Positions 34,473-42,548 of a stretch of 64,000 bases of DNA are shown here, piece by piece. The notes below the pieces were generated by a model. It did no database searches and was not told where the DNA came from. It saw nothing but the letters and a program-made list of their open reading frames with translations. A program made the translations under genes and the position numbers. Origin of the DNA: CAYNRG01 sp964399545 (lineage in GTDB: Bacteria; Bacillota_I; Bacilli_A; Erysipelotrichales; Erysipelotrichaceae); NCBI GenBank assembly GCA_964399545.1, contig CAYNRG010000001.1, positions 337,362 to 401,361 on the forward strand, written 5' to 3'. The stretch's first letter is position 1. Each line of letters begins with the position of its first letter.

Positions 34473-36040
34473 TAGTGTTTAAAATGTCTCTTTCCTGTAA
34501 AAATCATAGCGATATTTTTTTCATTACAACAATCAATAGAATCTTGATCTTTAATTGATCCACCTGGTTGAATAATACACTCTATTCCATGTTCGCTTGC
34601 AAGCTCTACTGTATCTCGCATCGGAAAGAATGCATCTGATGCCAATACCGCTCCTTTTGCTTTATCCTGTGCTTGATCTAAAGCAATCTTAGCTGCTCCA
34701 ACTCGATTCATTTGTCCTGCCCCTACACCTACTGTTTGACCATTTTTCACTAATACAATTGCATTAGATTTCACGTGTTTAACAACTTTCATCCCAAACA
34801 ACGCATCATTCCATTGTGATGAAGTTGCTTCTTTCATTGTCACTATTTCACAAGCCTCTTTTGATTCAATTCCATCATCTTCACCTTGAACCAAGAGTCC
34901 TCCTGCTACAGAAACACTTTTTTTAGATTCATCAATTCCTTCTGTTTTAAAAGTCATTAAACGAATATTTTTCTTTTTACTTAATATTTCAAATGCTTCT
35001 TTAGAGAAACTTGGAGCTAAAATAATCTCTAAAAACATCTCACTCATTTGTTTCGCACAAAGAACATTCACTTCTTCATTTAACGCAACAATTCCACCAA
35101 AAATACTTATCGGATCAGCTTCATATGCTTTTTCCCAAGCTGTGGTTATATCTTCAGCGATTGCTACTCCACAAGGATTCATGTGTTTTACCGCCACCAC
35201 CGCAGGTTGACCTTCAAATTCTTTCAAAATTTGCAATGTTGCATTAGCATCTTGAATATTATTATATGAAAGCTCTTTTCCATGAAGTTGTGTCGCAGTT
35301 GTCATACTATATCGCACCATTTTTCCATTACTATAAAAAGCAGCAGATTGATGCGGGTTTTCACCATATCGAAGAACTTGTTTCAACTTAACCTTATCCA
35401 GACATAGAGTGTCGGACATCATTTCCGTCTCTCTCTCTCTGAATTCTGAATTTTGAACTTCAAATTTATCTGCTAAATATTTTTGAATCATTCCATCATA
35501 CTCAGCAGTCATTTGAAATGCCTTTACTGCTAAATGTTGTCTTGTTTTTAATGTTGTATGCCCCTCTTTAATAATCTCAGCTAGAATAGCATCATAATCA
35601 TCAACACTAGTAACCACTGTCACAAAGCGATGGTTTTTAGCCGCACTTCGAATCATACTAGGACCACCAATATCTATATTTTCAATTGCTTCTTCTACTG
35701 TACAAGATAAATTTTCAATTGTTTCTTTAAATGGATATAAATTCACACATACTAAATCAATAGGAATAATTTGATGTTTCTCCATTTGATTTCGATGCTC
35801 CTCTTTATCTAAAACTCCCAAAAGACCACCATGAATAAGTGGATGTAAAGTTTTTACTCTGCCATCTAGCATTTCTGGAAATTGCGTTACTTCCTCAATT
35901 CCGATAGTTTGAATCCCCGCATCTTCCAAATGACGACGAGTTCCACCCGTGGAAATAATTTGATACTCTTGACTTACTAATCCTTGAATAAATGGAATTA
36001 ATCCACTCTTATCCGATACGCTAACTAAAGCTCTTTTCAT
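34472..36040 (-). CDS. purH: Bifunctional AICAR transformylase/IMP cyclohydrolase
   Basis: A 522-residue enzyme for the last two steps to IMP. The N-terminal cyclohydrolase (residues 1-195) includes STGGTRRHLEDAGI and HGGLLGV. The C-terminal transformylase includes LRYGENPHQSAAFY, AVKHMNPCGVA with the catalytic Lys-His pair, and SDAFFPMRDTVELA. It overlaps purN by four bases (ATGA) and has GGAGG upstream. Confidence 0.98.
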   Translation of the reverse strand: MKRALVSVSDKSGLIPFIQGLVSQEYQIISTGGTRRHLEDAGIQTIGIEEVTQFPEMLDGRVKTLHPLIHGGLLGVLDKEEHRNQMEKHQIIPIDLVCVNLYPFKETIENLSCTVEEAIENIDIGGPSMIRSAAKNHRFVTVVTSVDDYDAILAEIIKEGHTTLKTRQHLAVKAFQMTAEYDGMIQKYLADKFEVQNSEFRERETEMMSDTLCLDKVKLKQVLRYGENPHQSAAFYSNGKMVRYSMTTATQLHGKELSYNNIQDANATLQILKEFEGQPAVVAVKHMNPCGVAIAEDITTAWEKAYEADPISIFGGIVALNEEVNVLCAKQMSEMFLEIILAPSFSKEAFEILSKKKNIRLMTFKTEGIDESKKSVSVAGGLLVQGEDDGIESKEACEIVTMKEATSSQWNDALFGMKVVKHVKSNAIVLVKNGQTVGVGAGQMNRVGAAKIALDQAQDKAKGAVLASDAFFPMRDTVELASEHGIECIIQPGGSIKDQDSIDCCNEKNIAMIFTGKRHFKH

Positions 36041-36609
36041 CCCTTTTCCTCCTTTAATAGGCTATGTAATGTCTCACAATATAACCGGTGCTCAATTTCA
36101 TGAACTCTTCTTTCAATTTCTTCATGAGTCATTTCTCCAACATCAAATGCTTCCTGTGCAATGATTTGACCACCATCCATTTCTTCATTTACATAATGAA
36201 TCGTTACTCCCATGACTTTCACACCTGCATCAATTGCCTGTTCAATCGCTCTTGCTCCTTTAAATGCGGGAAGTAGTGATGGATGAATATTCACAATTCG
36301 ATTTGGATAAGCTTTTAATAATACAGGTGATAATATCCTCATATATCCTGCTAGAATAAGCCATTGAGCTCCATGTTTTTTACAAACATCTTCAATTTCT
36401 TTTTCGTAATCTCCCTTTGAATTATACTCTTTTGGATTAAAAGAAAAAGTAGCAATTCCCCTATCTTTTGCTTTCTGAAGTACAGGAGCACTTGCTTTAT
36501 CTGAAACAACTAAACAAATCGTAGCATTCAATTCTTTTCTATCAATTGCCTCAGCAATTGCTTCAAAATTACTGCCCGTTCCTGAAGCAAAAACAGCAAT
36601 TTTAGTCAT
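36037..36609 (-). CDS. purN: Phosphoribosylglycinamide formyltransferase
   Basis: A 190-residue 10-formyl-THF-dependent GAR transformylase. It has IAVFASGTGSNFEAIAEAI at the start, the catalytic LPAFKGARAIEQA segment, and the Asn/His/Asp active-site pattern RIVNIHPSLLP and GGQIIAQEAF. The start is set at the ATG at 36609, inside the end of purM (8-base overlap) and after AAGGAA. An upstream alternative codon would extend it implausibly. Confidence 0.97.
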   Translation of the reverse strand: MTKIAVFASGTGSNFEAIAEAIDRKELNATICLVVSDKASAPVLQKAKDRGIATFSFNPKEYNSKGDYEKEIEDVCKKHGAQWLILAGYMRILSPVLLKAYPNRIVNIHPSLLPAFKGARAIEQAIDAGVKVMGVTIHYVNEEMDGGQIIAQEAFDVGEMTHEEIERRVHEIEHRLYCETLHSLLKEEKG

Positions 36610-37630
36610 AAAACTTAATTCCTTCTTGACCAACAACTTTTCCTAAAACAACTGGACTCTCTTCCATTTCTTCTAGTATTTCAATCACTTGTTTTTCATC
36701 TTCTTTTGCAACAACTAAAACCATTCCAATCCCCATATTAAATACATTAAACATTTCTTCATCTTCTAATTTAGCCAAATGCTGCATTTTTTTAAATATC
36801 GGTAAGATATTCCAAGAATTTCGTTGAATTTCTGCTCCTTGGCCTTTCTTCAAGCATCTTGGAATATTTTCATAAAATCCCCCACCTGTAATATGAGCAA
36901 TTCCGTGAATATCCACATTTTCCAACAATCTTAAAATAGGCTTTACATAAATTTTAGTTGGCACTAATAATTCTTCTTTCAAACTTCTTCCTAATTCGCT
37001 ATCTATTTGTTCTAGGTCACAAACTTGATCTTGCAAAATAATTTTCCTAACTAATGAATACCCATTAGAATGAATTCCGCTAGATGGCAACCCTATAATT
37101 ACATCTCCTTCATTTACTTTTTCAGGCGTAATAATCTTCGATTTTTCAACCGCTCCCACTGTAAATCCAGCTAAATCAAAATCATCTTCTCCATAAATCC
37201 CTGGCATTTCGGCTGTTTCACCACCAAGAAGTGCACATCCTGCCAGCTCACAACCATCACAAATACCTTCTATTATTTTTTCAATTCGATCAGGATAATT
37301 TTTTCCTACTGCCACATAATCTAAGAAAAATAATGGTGCTGCTCCTTGTGCTACAATGTCATTAACGCACATTGCAACTAAATCTTGACCAATACTTCCG
37401 TATTGATTAAACATTTTAGCCAATTCAAGTTTAGTTCCCACACCATCTGTTCCACTAACTAAAACTGGTTCTTTCATGTTCAACGCTGATAAGTCAAATA
37501 GTCCTCCAAAAGCTCCTAAACCACCTAAAACTTCTTTTCGATGTGTTTTTTGAACATGCTTTTTGATTCTTTGAACAACTTCATAACCCGCTTCTAAATT
37601 AACCCCTGATTCTTTATAAGCCTTTGACAT
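36602..37630 (-). CDS. purM: Phosphoribosylformylglycinamidine cyclo-ligase (AIR synthetase)
   Basis: A 342-residue enzyme that closes the imidazole ring. Conserved segments: YKESGVNLEAGYEVV, LVSGTDGVGTKLELA (ATP loop), LGGETAEMPGIY and HITGGGFYENIPR. The start at 37630 has a strong GGAGG nine to ten bases upstream and lies within the end of purL (17-base overlap). The four amino-terminal repeats of related PurM/PurL folds fit. Confidence 0.98.
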   Translation of the reverse strand: MSKAYKESGVNLEAGYEVVQRIKKHVQKTHRKEVLGGLGAFGGLFDLSALNMKEPVLVSGTDGVGTKLELAKMFNQYGSIGQDLVAMCVNDIVAQGAAPLFFLDYVAVGKNYPDRIEKIIEGICDGCELAGCALLGGETAEMPGIYGEDDFDLAGFTVGAVEKSKIITPEKVNEGDVIIGLPSSGIHSNGYSLVRKIILQDQVCDLEQIDSELGRSLKEELLVPTKIYVKPILRLLENVDIHGIAHITGGGFYENIPRCLKKGQGAEIQRNSWNILPIFKKMQHLAKLEDEEMFNVFNMGIGMVLVVAKEDEKQVIEILEEMEESPVVLGKVVGQEGIKFYD

Positions 37631-40600
37631 TTTTCTTTCCTCCTGTAAAATAGCGAACCCCACTTGCGAATATATTTTGATGCTTGTTTCCTGGAATATT
37701 TTTAAATGTCGATGTATGTGCCCGTTCTGAATGACCCATCTTTCCTAAAATTTTTCCATCTTTTGATATGATTCCTTCAATGGCATAAGTACTACCATTA
37801 ATATTGTCTCTTGGATTATTACTAGCTTGAGACTGAAAATCGCAATACTGAAATGCAACTTGTCCATTTTCGATCAAACCTTTCAGTCCTTCTTCTCCAA
37901 CAACAAATTTTCCTTCACCATGACTCATCGCAATCCAATGATCCTCACCTATTTCAAAATCTTGAAGCCATGGAGATTTTGTAGAAGCAATTCGGGTATG
38001 AGCCATTGTTGAAATATGTCGATGCAAATCATTATGAAACAATGTAGCATCTTCTTTCTTCATAGTTCTAATCTCTCCATATGGTAAAAGCCCTGACTTA
38101 ATCAATGCTTGGAATCCATTACAAATACCTAAGATTAATCCATCTCTTTCTAATAAACGATGTATAGCAGCCTTTATTTTTTCATTTTGTAACACATTGA
38201 CAATAAATTTTGCACTCCCATCTGGTTCATCACCACTAGAGAATCCTCCTGGTAACGCTAGAATATGAGCACGATCAATCGCTGCTTCAAGTTTGGAAAT
38301 TGATTCTAAAATTCTTGTTTGTGTTAGATTGTTAAAAATAACAAATTCTCCAATTGCACCTTCATCTTCAAAAGCTCGTTTCATATCATACTCACAATTA
38401 GTTCCAGGAAAAACTGGAATACACACATGTGGAGTATCGACCTGATTTCTAGCATATACTTTTTCTTCGCAAGTTGCTTGCACATTATCAATAGGATCTT
38501 TTTTAACTTCGCCTACTTGTGGATAAAGAAACTCAAAAGGACTATTCCATGCATGGAAAACTTCTTCCTCAGTTAACTCAATGTGATTAATTTTATACTT
38601 ACAATCTGTAACACATCCAATATCTATAGCAATTGAACTCATTAGTTCTTGCTCAGTCTCAACCACAATTGCTCCTGGAATCACTTTTAACCCATTTTCT
38701 GTTAAATTTAAATTAAATCCTAGGTTATTACCAAAACTCATTTTGAAACAAGCTTCCAGCAAACCGCCTTCTTCTGCTACATACGCAGAAACAATTTCTT
38801 TTTGCTCTATTTTCTTAGTTACTTCTTCAAAAATAGCTTGATAGCTTTCCAAATTTGGGTAACCTTCTTCTGTTAATTCTGGAATATATGCACTTAATCG
38901 ATTTCCTTCGGATTTCATTTCTCCTGATACTATCTTAGATACAGCTCCTTTTGTACAGGCAAAAGAAATTAGTGTCGGTGGAACTGATAATTCTTCAAAT
39001 GTTCCCGACATACTATCTTTTCCACCAATCGCCGCCTTTTTAAAATAATCTTGAACTTTCATCGCTCCCAAAAGTGCTTCAACTACTTTCCCCCATCGAG
39101 CTTTATCTTCATTTAATCTCTCAAAATATTCCTGAAAAGAAAATAATGTATGCATTAAATTCCCTCCAACTGCTACAGTTTTTGCCATTGATTCAAGGAC
39201 ACTAAACATTGCCCCTGTAAAGCAAGAGTATTCCATCCATGTTGGGTGGAATCCATAAGTCAAAATAGAACAAGTATCTGTTTTTCCATCTAGTACTGGA
39301 ATCTTATGAACTGATGCCTGCATAGGTGTCATTTGTCTTTTTCCACCAAATGGCATCAAAACTGTACCTGACCCTATTGAAGAGTCAAACATTTCTACTA
39401 GACCTTTTTGATTAGCAATATTATCTGAAGACAGCATAGCTAAGATAGATTCTTTAGTTACCTCTTTATCCTTGAAAGGATTTTCACCATTTAATGTTTC
39501 AATTGAAACACTTGAATGTTGTCGAACTCCAGCAGAATTTAAAAATTCTCGATTTAGGTCAACTACGACTTCATCTTTAAACATCATAATTAATCTATTC
39601 TCTTCAGTCACTTCTGCAACTACGGTCGCCTCCAAATTTTCATCATTAGCCAACTCAATAAATTTACATACATCTTCTTTACTTAGAACAACTGCCATTC
39701 TTTCTTGAGACTCACTAACCGCAATCTCCATTGCGTTTAGTCCTTCATATTTCAATGGAACCGCACTTAAATCAATTCTCAGTCCATCTGCTAATTCACC
39801 GATTGCTACGCATACTCCACCTGCACCAAAATCATTACATTTTTTTATTAATTTTGTGCATTCTGGATTCCTAAATAATCGTTGAATTTTTCTTTCTTCT
39901 GGAGCATTTCCTTTTTGAACTTCACAAGAACACTTTTCTAAAGAAGAAACAGTATGCTCTTTACTTGAACCTGTTGCTCCTCCGATTCCATCACGGCCAG
40001 TCTTACCACCTAAAAGAACAATAACATCACTAGCTACTGGCGTCTCTCTCCGAACATATTCTTGTTTTACAGCACCAACAACTGCTCCAACTTCCATGTG
40101 CTTAGCACAGTATCCTGGATGATAAATTTCTCGAACATGGCTTGTTGCTAATCCAATTTGGTTTCCATACGAAGAATTTCCTTGAGCTGATTTTTTACTA
40201 ATCACCTGCTGTGGTAATTTTCCTTTTCTTGTCTCTGAAAGAGGAACCTTAATATCCCCACTTCCTGTAACACGCATTGCTTGATAAACATACGCACGCC
40301 CACTTAAAGGGTCTCGAATTGCTCCTCCAATACAAGTAGAAGCTCCTCCAAACGGTTCAATTTCTGTAGGATGATTATGCGTTTCATTTTTAAACTGTAA
40401 TAACCACTTTTCTTGCTGCCCATCATGATTAACATCAATTATTACGCTACAAGCATTAATTTCTTCTGATATTTCTACTTCATCTAGCAAACCTTTTTTC
40501 CTTAACCAACGGCTATTAATCGTTGCAATATCCATTAAAGTTTCAGGCTTATCTTCACGTCGACAATCTTTTCTCATCATTCGATATCGTGTTAAAGCTT

Positions 40601-41339
40601 CCTGAATTTCTTCGCCAAATCGCTCTGTACTAACAACAATATCAGTTAAACTAGTTTCAAATGTTGTGTGTCTACAATGATCAGACCAATAGGTATCTAA
40701 GACTTTCAACTCAACTTCTGTAGGGTTTCTATTCTCTTTCTTAAAATATTCTTGAACAAAAAGAGCATCCTCTACCGACATCGCTAAACCTGCTTCATCT
40801 ATCCATTTTTTCATATTTTGTTCATCAAGTTTGATAAAGTTATCATACTGTTGTAGCGGTGTGATTTCGACAGAGTAATTTTGCGAAAACTGACTCAAAT
40901 CTTTTTCACAGACCTCTAGTGGATTGATTATATATTTCTTTATCCTATTTAAACTATCATCAGTTAAGCAGTTTTCAAATAAGAAAATTTTCCCTGTTTT
41001 AACATCACATACTGAAGATGGGTTCAAAAGTCGAATACATTGTTTTGCACTATCAGCACGTTGATCATACTGGCCTGCTACAGTTTCAATAGCAAAAAAC
41101 TGATTCTCTTTTAATTCCACACTTTCTAAAACTTCATCAATCATTACTTCTGATAAAACTGTTTGAATGATTTTATCCAATTGTTTCTCTTCTACATCAA
41201 ATAAATCATAGGTTAGTATGATTCGAACTTCTCCAGAGTTTATACCTAAATTGTTTTTTATTTCTTGTTGAAGACGTTTGGCTTCAATCTGAAAGCCGTT
41301 TCTTTTTTCAACAAAAATTCGTTGATTTTTCTTTTGCAT
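37614..41339 (-). CDS. purL: Phosphoribosylformylglycinamidine synthase, large single-chain form
   Basis: This 1241-residue enzyme converts FGAR to FGAM with glutamine and ATP. It combines the PurS-like N-terminal domain (about 1-150), the two PurM-like synthetase halves (DTYWSDHCRHTTFET, LQFKNETHNHPTEIEPFGGAST, NDFGAGGVCVAIGELADGL) and a C-terminal class I glutaminase with GICNGFQALIKSGLL (catalytic Cys near residue 1072) and a His-Glu pair near the end. This large form replaces separate PurS, PurQ and short PurL, none of which is in the window. It is the second gene of the operon, seven bases after purE. Confidence 0.97.
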   Translation of the reverse strand: MQKKNQRIFVEKRNGFQIEAKRLQQEIKNNLGINSGEVRIILTYDLFDVEEKQLDKIIQTVLSEVMIDEVLESVELKENQFFAIETVAGQYDQRADSAKQCIRLLNPSSVCDVKTGKIFLFENCLTDDSLNRIKKYIINPLEVCEKDLSQFSQNYSVEITPLQQYDNFIKLDEQNMKKWIDEAGLAMSVEDALFVQEYFKKENRNPTEVELKVLDTYWSDHCRHTTFETSLTDIVVSTERFGEEIQEALTRYRMMRKDCRREDKPETLMDIATINSRWLRKKGLLDEVEISEEINACSVIIDVNHDGQQEKWLLQFKNETHNHPTEIEPFGGASTCIGGAIRDPLSGRAYVYQAMRVTGSGDIKVPLSETRKGKLPQQVISKKSAQGNSSYGNQIGLATSHVREIYHPGYCAKHMEVGAVVGAVKQEYVRRETPVASDVIVLLGGKTGRDGIGGATGSSKEHTVSSLEKCSCEVQKGNAPEERKIQRLFRNPECTKLIKKCNDFGAGGVCVAIGELADGLRIDLSAVPLKYEGLNAMEIAVSESQERMAVVLSKEDVCKFIELANDENLEATVVAEVTEENRLIMMFKDEVVVDLNREFLNSAGVRQHSSVSIETLNGENPFKDKEVTKESILAMLSSDNIANQKGLVEMFDSSIGSGTVLMPFGGKRQMTPMQASVHKIPVLDGKTDTCSILTYGFHPTWMEYSCFTGAMFSVLESMAKTVAVGGNLMHTLFSFQEYFERLNEDKARWGKVVEALLGAMKVQDYFKKAAIGGKDSMSGTFEELSVPPTLISFACTKGAVSKIVSGEMKSEGNRLSAYIPELTEEGYPNLESYQAIFEEVTKKIEQKEIVSAYVAEEGGLLEACFKMSFGNNLGFNLNLTENGLKVIPGAIVVETEQELMSSIAIDIGCVTDCKYKINHIELTEEEVFHAWNSPFEFLYPQVGEVKKDPIDNVQATCEEKVYARNQVDTPHVCIPVFPGTNCEYDMKRAFEDEGAIGEFVIFNNLTQTRILESISKLEAAIDRAHILALPGGFSSGDEPDGSAKFIVNVLQNEKIKAAIHRLLERDGLILGICNGFQALIKSGLLPYGEIRTMKKEDATLFHNDLHRHISTMAHTRIASTKSPWLQDFEIGEDHWIAMSHGEGKFVVGEEGLKGLIENGQVAFQYCDFQSQASNNPRDNINGSTYAIEGIISKDGKILGKMGHSERAHTSTFKNIPGNKHQNIFASGVRYFTGGKKNVKGL

Positions 41340-41346
41340 AATTCAC

Positions 41347-41832
41347 CTAGTCAATTGTACTTTCTAAAACTTTTAATCTCATTTCTTCTTTATACTCAAC
41401 TATTTTTTGTTGCATCGAAGAGTCAAAAGCTCCTAAAATAGTTGCAGCTAAAACACCTGCATTTTTACATCCGGCTTTTCCTGTTGCAACTGTAGCCACA
41501 GGAACACCTGCTGGCATTTGAACAACGGATAATAAACTATCTAATCCGCCCATCATTTTTGTTTGCATAGGAATTCCAATAACTGGTAGTGTTGAACATC
41601 CTGCTAAGACACCAGCTAAATGAGCAGATCCACCAGCGGCTGCAATAATAATTTTAATTCCGCGATCATAGCAAGAACGAGCATAGGCAATCGCTTCATC
41701 CGGTGTTCTATGAGCACTCATAATCTTCGCCTCATATCCTATACCAAAGGATTCTAACACCTTAAATGTTTCTTTCACTTCATCTAAATCACTTTTTGAT
41801 CCCATAATCACTGCAACTCTTACATCCAACAT
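41347..41832 (-). CDS. purE: 5-(carboxyamino)imidazole ribonucleotide mutase
   Basis: A 161-residue class I PurE. VAVIMGSKSDLDEVKETFKV and IMSAHRTPDEAIAYA (catalytic Ser and His) and AGGSAHLAGVLAG are diagnostic. It moves the carboxyl group from N5 to C4 in CAIR formation. Class I PurE normally needs PurK, and neither purK, purC, purB nor purF lies here. It is first in the operon behind the guanine-type riboswitch, with AGGAGG before the ATG. Confidence 0.98.
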   Translation of the reverse strand: MLDVRVAVIMGSKSDLDEVKETFKVLESFGIGYEAKIMSAHRTPDEAIAYARSCYDRGIKIIIAAAGGSAHLAGVLAGCSTLPVIGIPMQTKMMGGLDSLLSVVQMPAGVPVATVATGKAGCKNAGVLAATILGAFDSSMQQKIVEYKEEMRLKVLESTID

Positions 41833-41860
41833 ACTTTTCCTCCTCTAGTTGTAAGTAAAA

Positions 41861-41986
41861 CAAAAGACATTGAAATCGCCCAATGTCTACACGCAAAAAA
41901 CACTTTTGTGTTCTTGCTTTGTAGTCTTGCTATTTTCGGTAGCAAGGTAGAAACTTGTGGACCGATTACCACATATATACAAAAGC
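41861..41986 (-). promoter_or_regulatory. Guanine-class purine riboswitch with terminator, controlling purELMNHD
   Basis: On the minus strand the aptamer (about 41986-41916) has P1 TTTTGTA/TACAAA, P2 TGTGG/CCACA with loop UAAUCGGU, junction AAGTTTCTACC, P3 TTGCTA/TAGCAA with loop CCGAAAA, and the 3' junction GACTAC. GG in loop 2 and CC in loop 3 can form the kissing pairs. The specificity base in GA-C-UAC is C, as in guanine/hypoxanthine aptamers (U in adenine ones). The expression platform is a terminator hairpin AGACATTG/CAATGTCT (41888-41865) followed by TTTTGTTTT, 30 bases before purE. Guanine or hypoxanthine binding should switch the operon off. Confidence 0.93.
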
Positions 41987-42093
41987 AAAAGGAGCCAAGA
42001 GCAATCATCTCTCAATTCCCTAATCTTTTTGTGAAAAGAAGGCGACTATTGAATTAATTAAATCCCCTAGTTTATCTCCTTTTCTTCATGGAT

Positions 42094-42123
42094 ATTATAC
42101 CATAATAATACGTGATTTGTTAA
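42094..42123 (-). promoter_or_regulatory. Purine operon promoter
   Basis: Minus strand TTAACA (42123-42118), 18-base spacer, perfect TATAAT (42099-42094). Start of transcription near 42087 gives a leader of about 255 bases. Its first 100 bases lie upstream of the aptamer and show no clear structure. Confidence 0.7.
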
Positions 42124-42246
42124 AAATCGTTGTATTACTTAATTTTTTAAGTTTTTACTTTTGAAATTGCACTTCTACTACACTTTTACTATTGAAAATA
42201 AACTACTAAGTTTGTTTTCTACTTCATTGTGTACACTAGGATATAA
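42124..42246. other. Intergenic stretch without a visible feature
   Basis: Part of the 716-base gap between purE and clpB. The gap holds, from left to right, the riboswitch, the purine promoter, this empty AT-rich stretch, a degraded reading frame and the clpB terminator. I see no gene, repeat or hairpin here. Confidence 0.5.
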
Positions 42247-42510
42247 CTACCCATATGTTCCTAAAGTCGCCTTTACATCATTACAAAATCTTGCAAAGTC
42301 ATCATCAGAAAGATATATATATATATATGTTTTTTAACTAATTTGATTAATAACAATAATTTTGTTTTTTCTTTCTCTATTATATTCAAATAGACACTTT
42401 CTATACTGAGTTGAAAGTTTAAAGCTATACTTGATTTCAAACTCTTATATATATTGTTCTACATTTGTAATATCAAACCTATCTATTAACACTATTATTG
42501 TATTTTGATT
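42247..42510 (-). pseudogene. Degraded gene remnant between clpB and the purine operon
   Basis: One minus-strand frame stays open for 88 codons except for two stops. It begins NQNTIIVLIDRFDITNVEQYI, then stop, then a segment containing FKLSTQYRKCLFEYNRERKN, stop, and finally LSDDDFARFCNDVKATLGTYG before a TAG. In such AT-rich DNA about six stops would be expected, and the residue mix looks like real protein. No ATG or ribosome site heads it and it begins right after the clpB terminator. An (AT)n run at 42313-42328 lies inside and could reflect slippage. I do not recognise the family. Confidence 0.35.
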
Positions 42511-42539
42511 AAAAAAAAGTGCAACTTTATTGCACTTTT
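42511..42539 (-). terminator. Terminator of clpB
   Basis: Perfect stem AAAAGTGCAA/TTGCACTTTT with a 5-base loop and an eight-U tract on the minus strand, ten bases after the clpB stop. Confidence 0.92.
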
Positions 42540-42548
42540 CCTATTCAT

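Noticed and set aside
41820..42008. 62-codon minus-strand frame before purE, possible leader peptide
   Set aside because: It runs through the riboswitch aptamer and terminator. Its openness is explained by the RNA structure, and the start lacks a good ribosome site.
42313..42328. (AT)n run as a CRISPR or regulatory repeat
   Set aside because: Simple dinucleotide microsatellite without spacers.
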